From: Clostridiales bacterium UBA6114
Lineage (GTDB): Bacteria > Bacillota > Clostridia > Oscillospirales > Butyricicoccaceae
DNA: 64,000 bases
NCBI GenBank assembly: GCA_002423435.1
Contig: DIWE01000038.1
Coordinates: forward strand, 174,216-238,215
Direction of reading: 5' to 3'
Of the stretch, positions 58,933 through 64,000 are shown piece by piece. Every line of letters starts with the position of its first letter. Within the stretch, counting starts at the first letter, position 1. The notes below the pieces were generated by a model that was given only the letters and a program-made list of their open reading frames with translations, had not been told where the DNA came from and ran no database searches. The translations under genes were made by a program, and so were the position numbers.

Positions 58933-59328
58933 TCACGCGCTTATCGCGTTGACCGGATAGGCAGCCTTGTCAGTTGAAAGGCATATAACTTGTCTTAGCC
59001 CCCTCATCAATTACCGCAGTTAGAACATAGTCGGTTCCGATAACGTTTGTCTTAACAGCCTCCATAGGGAAGAACTCGCAGGAGGGTACCTGCTTGAGAG
59101 CTACTGCATGGAATATGTAATAAATTCCGTACATCGCGTTCTTGAACGACGCCAAATCACACATCGCCGATGAACAATTTAATTTATTCTGATAATTCTG
59201 AATATTTAAACTGATACTCGTGCTGCATATCTTCCTGCTTCTTTTCGTTGAGGGAGAAGATACGTGCTTCACCAATTTCGGTGGAAAGGAACCTGTGCAA
59301 AACCGCATTGCCGAATGAGCCCGTCACT
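58933..59328 (-). pseudogene. internal fragment of a capD/fnlA-like sugar-nucleotide dehydratase
   Basis: Starting without its first codons, GSFGNAVLHRFLSTEIGEAR and FSLNEKKQEDMQHEYQFKY are followed, in another frame, by DLASFKNAMYGIYYIFHAVA and LKQVPSCEFFPMEAVKTNVI, then, after another shift, DKAAYPVNAI. These are conserved blocks of CapE/FnlA UDP-GlcNAc 4,6-dehydratase/5-epimerase. With the next fragment (FnlC type) it shows a deleted UDP-N-acetyl-L-fucosamine pathway in which fnlB and most of fnlC are lost. Confidence 0.78.
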
Positions 59329-59366
59329 CTGGTGCTAAAAAGGGACTTATCTAAAAAAGCGACACA

Positions 59367-60341
59367 TCACAAATTCGCTTCATACCATTCAATAGCCTCA
59401 TTCAAACCTTTTGTAAAATCATACTCTGGGTCATAACCAAGAAGTTTTTTCGCTTTTGATATATCGGCATTCGAATGTTTTATATCTCCCTTACGGTCGG
59501 GACCGAATTTCGGTTCGATATCTTTTCCAAGAGCCTTTGTCAACGTATGATAGATGTCGATCAGATACTCCCGCCCGCCGTAGGCGACATTGAACGCCTG
59601 ACCGGCTGTTTCATGAGGTGCGAGACAGGCTTTGAGGTTGGCTTCGATGACGTTTTCTATATATGTGAAGTCACGGCTCTGTCTGCCGTCTCCATTAATC
59701 GTCGGCTGCTCATTATTCAGAAGCTGTTTGATGAATTTTGGGATAACTGCCGCATACGCGCCGTGCGGATCCTGCCTGCGCCCGAATACGTTAAAATAGC
59801 GAAGCCCGTAAGTGTCAAGAGCATAATGCATCGTGTACTGCTTTGCCCATTCCTCGTCACAACGCTTTGTCAACGCATACGGCGAGAGCAAATTGCCTTC
59901 ACGCCCTTCCGTCTTTGGCAGATTCGGTTCGTCGCCGTAAACAGACGAGCTGGAAGCATAAACGAACTTTTTTACTCCGTTCTGTCGGCTGGCTTCCATC
60001 ATGTTGAGAGTTCCCGCTATGTTGTTATAGCAGTAGAAAAGAGGCATTTCGATTGAACGCGGAACACTGCCCCAAGCGGCTTCGTTCATGACGAAATCAA
60101 CGCCTTTTGTCGCTCTGAGGCATATATCGAGATCTTTAATGTCGCCCTTTATGAATTCGTAATCCGGATTTTTGAGAAACATATCGACGTTTGCCTGCTT
60201 GCCGGTCGAAAGATCATCAAGGCAACGCACCTTATATCCCATATTAAGAATCGCTTCGCAGAGGTTGGAGCCGATAAATCCGGCTCCACCTGTGACTAAG
60301 AATAACGATTCTTCCGAAAAAATCAAATGCCTATATCCCAT
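59367..60341 (-). CDS. UDP-GlcNAcA / UDP-GlcNAc 4-epimerase (TviC/WbpP-like)
   Basis: This 324-residue extended SDR has LVTGGAGFIGSNLCEAIL, MNEAAWGSVPRSIEMP, YASSSSVYGDEPNLPKTE, the catalytic SPYALTKRCDEEWA (Tyr-x3-Lys) and GLRYFNVFGRRQDPHGAYAAVIPKF. These are typical of WbpP/TviC enzymes, which epimerise UDP-GlcNAc or UDP-GlcNAcA at C4. The ATG at 60341 has GGAG eight bases upstream and follows the stop of the dehydrogenase by one base; a longer frame runs into that gene. Together they would make UDP-GalNAcA, as in Vi antigen and Pseudomonas O6. Confidence 0.88.
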   Translation of the reverse strand: MGYRHLIFSEESLFLVTGGAGFIGSNLCEAILNMGYKVRCLDDLSTGKQANVDMFLKNPDYEFIKGDIKDLDICLRATKGVDFVMNEAAWGSVPRSIEMPLFYCYNNIAGTLNMMEASRQNGVKKFVYASSSSVYGDEPNLPKTEGREGNLLSPYALTKRCDEEWAKQYTMHYALDTYGLRYFNVFGRRQDPHGAYAAVIPKFIKQLLNNEQPTINGDGRQSRDFTYIENVIEANLKACLAPHETAGQAFNVAYGGREYLIDIYHTLTKALGKDIEPKFGPDRKGDIKHSNADISKAKKLLGYDPEYDFTKGLNEAIEWYEANL

Positions 60342-60342
60342 A

Positions 60343-61653
60343 TCACAATCTCCAGTAGCTGTATCCGGCAGCTTCGTATTCGTTGCGGTCGAGTATGCCT
60401 TTGATGTCCAACAGAACCTTTTTGCCTTTGCCAAACAACTTGTCCATATCGCTCACCTTATATTCTGTAAAACAAGTGTGTGCGACGGCGAGAACGACCG
60501 CGTCCATATCTCCGATATTTTTAATATCTGTGAAGTCAACACCGTACAAATGTTTTGCTTCGCTTGCGTCTGCGGTCGGGTCAGCTATAACAGGTTCAAT
60601 GCCGTACTCACGCAGTTCTTTTACGACATCGAAAACCTTGCTATTTCTCGTATCTGGACAGTTTTCCTTGAATGTAAATCCGAGGATTGCGACCTTCGCA
60701 TTTTTGACTGGCTTTTCGGCCTTGATAACATTTTTGACTACATTCTCGGCAACATACTTACCCATATCATCGTTGATACGTCGACCGGCAAGAATTACTT
60801 GGCTGTGATAACCCATCATTTCAGCTTTATATGTAAGATAATACGGGTCTACACCTATGCAGTGACCGCCGACAAGTCCGGGATAAAACTTGAGGAAATT
60901 CCACTTGGTTCCGGCAGCTTCGAGAACGGATTTCGCATCTATTCCCATCTTGTTAAAGATGATAGACAGTTCATTCATAAATGCGATATTTATATCTCTC
61001 TGACTGTTTTCGATGACTTTTGCGGCTTCGGCAACTTTGATGCAGGGCGCTCTGTGAACACCGGCTATGACGACAAGTTCGTATACCTTCGCAATGGTAT
61101 CAAGCGTCTCATCATCCATGCCGGAAACAATTTTCGTAATCGTTTCGAGACGGTGTACTTTATCGCCAGGGTTGATTCTTTCGGGAGAATAACCGATCTT
61201 GAAGTCAATGCCGCATTTGAGTCCGGATTCCTTTTCAAGAATCGGAACACAGACGTCTTCGGTAACACCGGGATATACCGTAGACTCGAATACAACCACG
61301 CTACCCTTGGTAAGGTTACGACCAAGAATACGACTCGCTCCTTCGACAGGTGTGAGATCAGGGGTATGGTCATCGTATACTGGTGTCGGAACAGCAACGA
61401 TATGGAACTTCGCTTCACGGAGCTTTGTTTCATCCGATGTGAATTCAACAGTAGTGTTCTTTATCGTTTCATTTCCAACTTCCTTTGTCGGATCGATGCC
61501 GGATTTATATAATTCGATTTTTGCTGTATTCAGATCGTAACCAATGACCTTGACCTTTTTTGCAAAAGCAACAGCAATCGGCATACCAACATAACCGAGA
61601 CCTATTAACGATAAGTATATGTGCTTGTTAATTAATTCGTTGTACAGTTTCAT
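60343..61653 (-). CDS. UDP-N-acetyl-D-hexosamine 6-dehydrogenase (TviB/WbpO-like)
   Basis: This 436-residue nucleotide-sugar dehydrogenase oxidises C6 of UDP-GlcNAc or UDP-GalNAc twice with NAD. It has SLIGLGYVGMPIAVAFAKK at the N-terminus, VVFESTVYPGVTE, GYSPERINPGDKVH and the active-site VGGHCIGVDPYYLTYKAE, with the catalytic Cys near residue 265, followed by FKENCPDTRNSKV. The family (WbpO/TviB) differs from the glucose dehydrogenase represented by the nearby ugd pseudogene. It starts 14 bases after the FrhB-like gene and is followed directly by its epimerase partner. Confidence 0.9.
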   Translation of the reverse strand: MKLYNELINKHIYLSLIGLGYVGMPIAVAFAKKVKVIGYDLNTAKIELYKSGIDPTKEVGNETIKNTTVEFTSDETKLREAKFHIVAVPTPVYDDHTPDLTPVEGASRILGRNLTKGSVVVFESTVYPGVTEDVCVPILEKESGLKCGIDFKIGYSPERINPGDKVHRLETITKIVSGMDDETLDTIAKVYELVVIAGVHRAPCIKVAEAAKVIENSQRDINIAFMNELSIIFNKMGIDAKSVLEAAGTKWNFLKFYPGLVGGHCIGVDPYYLTYKAEMMGYHSQVILAGRRINDDMGKYVAENVVKNVIKAEKPVKNAKVAILGFTFKENCPDTRNSKVFDVVKELREYGIEPVIADPTADASEAKHLYGVDFTDIKNIGDMDAVVLAVAHTCFTEYKVSDMDKLFGKGKKVLLDIKGILDRNEYEAAGYSYWRL

Positions 61654-61667
61654 ATTTTGTGTTCTCC

Positions 61668-62864
61668 CTATTTTTTGCTGTCTTTAAGCATTAATCTGCA
61701 GATTATTTTCTTAACTGAGATGGGAATTCGTTCGCTTATTGTTTTAAAAAAGCTAATCTTATTTTTGGGTAGGTATTTAACTTTTAGCTCATTCCATTGA
61801 CTGTTGATCATCGCTTTACACAGTACGTCCCTATCTGATGGCAAAGCGGTACATTCGTGTAATTGTTTGTTTTTTAAAGCTTCTGTCTTCAAATCGATCT
61901 GAATATATTCAAACAGTGCTTTTATCTCATTCCATATAGAAATAGCTTTTTCCGTATTTAGAATAAGCGAAGACACAGCTTCATACGGCATAAAATCATT
62001 GTAAAGACTTCGGGAGCCGCAATCGCCACAGGTGAAATCGCCTTGGCGAGCCAAACAAGCATATTGACAGTTATAACAGGATTTTCTGTATGATTTACCT
62101 TTTGAAAAAAGGTAAAAATAAATATCTTCGGACGGGCGCTTATAAACAGTCTTTCCGCGATTATATTTCGTTTTCGAAATAAAACCTGTTCTGTCATAAC
62201 ATGTTTTATTTCTGAATTTGTATTCTAATATTGCAGTTTTGTTTGTATCTGAAAGGTGTTTGATATATAGTTGAAACGCTTTTGAACTCGGGACACCGTG
62301 ACAAATGATATCGACGGTAATCAGGTTCTCATATCTTTTAGTAAGAAAGGTTTTTAAACCTGCGATCTGACAGGGTGTCGCCATATACAGTACACAGCGT
62401 CCCGTGTTCAAATAATCTTGGGCTTCCTTGTATGTATTCAACGTATTGCTCTGTACATACTTCGAGCCTTGTATTTTATATATATCCTCACGGTGTGTTA
62501 TTGCCTGATGGCAGACCTCAAAACTGTCGTCCATGACACAGCCGAAAACAACAGCGTCGAATTTGTCGATATAATAATCGGCAAGGATGGCACAAAAGCC
62601 ACCGGAAGCACTTTTATCTTCAAGTATTTTATTTTTTGCCGTTAAAATATAGCAAGGCTTATCCTGACATTCATCAGCAGCAGACTCACGCGCAGCAGGG
62701 CAAACAGTTAAGCACTTCCCACAATTAATACAACTGTCACCAATTTGTGGATATAGAAAACCATATCCGTCCAATGACATCCGAATACAAGCTACCGGAC
62801 AGCTCTGAACACAGGCTCCGCATCCTACGCAAGTGTCTTTATTTATCTCTGTTATGTTTTTCAT
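61668..62864 (-). CDS. FrhB-like Fe-S protein of a polysaccharide cluster
   Basis: This 398-residue protein has two N-terminal [4Fe-4S] ferredoxin motifs (CVGCGACVQSCPVACI and CINCGKCLTVCPAA) and the coenzyme F420 hydrogenase/dehydrogenase beta subunit domains (SASGGFCAILADYYI, VLYMATPCQIAGLKTFL, DIICHGVPSSKAF). A further Cys-rich region SCYNCQYACLARQGDFTCGDC is near residue 280. Proteins of this type often accompany polysaccharide pyruvyltransferase genes, including this one, but their reaction is not established. ATG 62864 is used; the upstream gene overlaps it by 26 bases. The ribosome binding site is weak (GAGG about 12 bases upstream). Confidence 0.82.
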   Translation of the reverse strand: MKNITEINKDTCVGCGACVQSCPVACIRMSLDGYGFLYPQIGDSCINCGKCLTVCPAARESAADECQDKPCYILTAKNKILEDKSASGGFCAILADYYIDKFDAVVFGCVMDDSFEVCHQAITHREDIYKIQGSKYVQSNTLNTYKEAQDYLNTGRCVLYMATPCQIAGLKTFLTKRYENLITVDIICHGVPSSKAFQLYIKHLSDTNKTAILEYKFRNKTCYDRTGFISKTKYNRGKTVYKRPSEDIYFYLFSKGKSYRKSCYNCQYACLARQGDFTCGDCGSRSLYNDFMPYEAVSSLILNTEKAISIWNEIKALFEYIQIDLKTEALKNKQLHECTALPSDRDVLCKAMINSQWNELKVKYLPKNKISFFKTISERIPISVKKIICRLMLKDSKK

Positions 62865-63966
62865 TTCTACACAGAGCCTCACATAAATATTCGTCCGACC
62901 TTTGTTGCTCGCGTTTGATAGCTTCAGCAATGTCTTTATAACAACTGTCCCATATGATATTCCAGTTTCTAGCTTTTGCGTCGCTGATATCCGACACTAT
63001 AAGATCATTCAAGTTTAGCAGCCGAGACAAACTTTCCATTCTTGTGTTCTGGCCGGGCTTCGTAAAGCAAATTACATTTTTACCCATAATAATTGAAAGT
63101 GCAAAACCGTGAAATGAATTTGTCACGACGATGTCGGCATGATCGCATAAGTACAAGAACTCTGCCGGTCCGACACCATGAAGATTAATGTCTACGTTCT
63201 TGCCTTTTCTGATTGAGCTTGAAAATGTTACAAATGGGAGCGAATGCTCTCGCTTGACTTCAAGCAAAATTTCCGTACCCTGTGCGGTTTCATTTATTGG
63301 GTAATATAATATATAATTCTGCGGCACTCTTCCTTCCGGCTTAACTGCCATCGTTCTCCATGCTTCGCAATCCAGCAAAAAGGTTGGATCAATATTTTGT
63401 GTTACCTCTGCTTCCGGGAGATATTTCTTTATTGCGCTCACAGCGGTATCTTCACGAACTCCGATGTGGTCCATATGAAGAAGCCCATTTCTCATATAAT
63501 CATCTATTTCTGAAGTAATCGTATCTCGCCCCATACTTGCTGCATACGATATTTTTTTGGCTTCGCTTGTCATAAATGGGAAAAAGTATGACGTGTCATA
63601 ATGTGTTATCATCGGATTCCACACCTGATCACTACCGCATATGTAAGCGTCAAAAATGGGAGGACCGTCTTTTAATTCTTCAATACTGATATATTTACGG
63701 GTAAGGGGCGGATGATTTCTACTTTTAAAGTCCATAAAACGCTGGCGGGCTTTCTCTTTGTATCTGCCGTTGATAATATATGAAAGAATATCTCTCAGAG
63801 AAGAAAAGTGTGTGTTTGGGATTGATATATCGGTGTAAAACGGCGGCATATAGTACAACAAATATGGTGAATGACCCATGTTCGAAAGTTTTTTGCCTAA
63901 TGCACAGGACTGGAGAGCAGCTCCAATGCTGGTGGACATATGCATAGTATGAATAAGTATATTCAA
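62839..63966 (-). CDS. polysaccharide pyruvyltransferase family protein
   Basis: This 375-residue protein is of the PF04230 family, which adds pyruvate ketals or related groups to glycans in the cytoplasm. It starts with a Rossmann-like LNILIHTMHMSTSIGAALQS, has FDAYICGSDQVWNP (about 105-118), ISYAASMGRD, GVREDTAVSAIKKYLP and the C-terminal ADIVVTNSFHGFALSIIMGKNVI. The likely start is TTG 63966, ten bases after GGAGG; a GTG at 63975 would be only one base from that site. It overlaps the FrhB-like gene by 26 bases. It is the first complete gene of a leftward cluster that may continue beyond the window edge. Confidence 0.85.
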   Translation of the reverse strand: MNILIHTMHMSTSIGAALQSCALGKKLSNMGHSPYLLYYMPPFYTDISIPNTHFSSLRDILSYIINGRYKEKARQRFMDFKSRNHPPLTRKYISIEELKDGPPIFDAYICGSDQVWNPMITHYDTSYFFPFMTSEAKKISYAASMGRDTITSEIDDYMRNGLLHMDHIGVREDTAVSAIKKYLPEAEVTQNIDPTFLLDCEAWRTMAVKPEGRVPQNYILYYPINETAQGTEILLEVKREHSLPFVTFSSSIRKGKNVDINLHGVGPAEFLYLCDHADIVVTNSFHGFALSIIMGKNVICFTKPGQNTRMESLSRLLNLNDLIVSDISDAKARNWNIIWDSCYKDIAEAIKREQQRSDEYLCEALCRNEKHNRDK

Positions 63967-64000
63967 GTAGATCACGCCTCCTTGTATTATAGAGTAGTAG

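Noticed and set aside
60172..61512. Long open frame (446 codons) on the plus strand
   Set aside because: It lies opposite the well-supported TviB-like dehydrogenase and the start of the epimerase. Its protein has no recognisable motif and no ribosome binding site.
1..64000. rRNA, tRNA, attachment sites and replication origin
   Set aside because: None could be supported anywhere in the window.

Overview
The window looks like the chromosome of an obligately anaerobic Gram-positive bacterium of the class Clostridia (Oscillospiraceae-like). The reasons are strong GGAGG ribosome binding sites, lipoprotein signal peptides with Cys lipoboxes, ETF- and ferredoxin-linked redox proteins, a VanZ-like protein and YesN-type regulators, with no outer-membrane genes. 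The placement is inferred from gene content. No rRNA or tRNA gene was seen.

Region 1 (1-11153) is a leftward catabolic operon: a TRAP importer (dctP, dctM, dctQ), an FGGY sugar kinase, an FAD-linked oxidase with its Fe-S partner, an electron transfer flavoprotein, a HAD phosphatase and a glycerol-dehydrogenase-like enzyme. A divergent RpiR-family regulator gene faces it. Three copies of a TGTAAT-N3-ATTACA palindrome lie on the two promoters, so the control circuit can be read from the DNA. Region 2 (11154-17341) starts with a structured RNA that resembles a stand-alone HEARO/IscB omega RNA. It then holds a small secreted Gly-rich protein divergent from an OmpR/histidine-kinase pair, and a Crp/Fnr regulator divergent from a split permease-ferredoxin operon that ends in a truncated Fe-S membrane gene. 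Region 3 (17375-26478) is an amide or urea-type ABC importer (five genes) with an acetamidase/formamidase and a PAS histidine kinase plus AraC-type response regulator.

Region 4 (26928-48521) is a leftward polysaccharide operon of about 21.5 kb with a good promoter at its head. dTDP-L-rhamnose is made by RfbA, RfbC, RfbB and RfbD. Cytoplasmic glycosyltransferases (one with three transferase modules) would build a chain, and a Wzm/Wzt ABC exporter would export it. A methyltransferase joined to a tandem-repeat coiled coil sits next to the exporter, as in chain-capping 'molecular ruler' systems. Downstream genes (UbiA-like prenyltransferase, HAD phosphatase, sugar epimerase, small flippase, two GT-C transferases, a second flippase-like protein) look like a polyprenyl-phosphate-pentose pathway that could decorate the exported chain outside the cell. 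The exporter permease and one GT-C enzyme carry what appears to be the same extracytoplasmic beta-rich domain.

Region 5 (48742-57474) holds a three-subunit molybdenum hydroxylase, a divergent ferritin-like di-metal protein, two membrane proteins, an IS3 transposase relic joined to a broken VanZ-like gene, and an orphan nucleotidyltransferase-like protein. Region 6 (57668-63966) has decayed nucleotide-sugar genes (ugd, and an fnlA-fnlC deletion product). These are followed by an intact cluster for UDP-GalNAcA-type sugars with a polysaccharide pyruvyltransferase and an FrhB-like Fe-S protein, probably a second surface-glycan locus that continues past the right edge.
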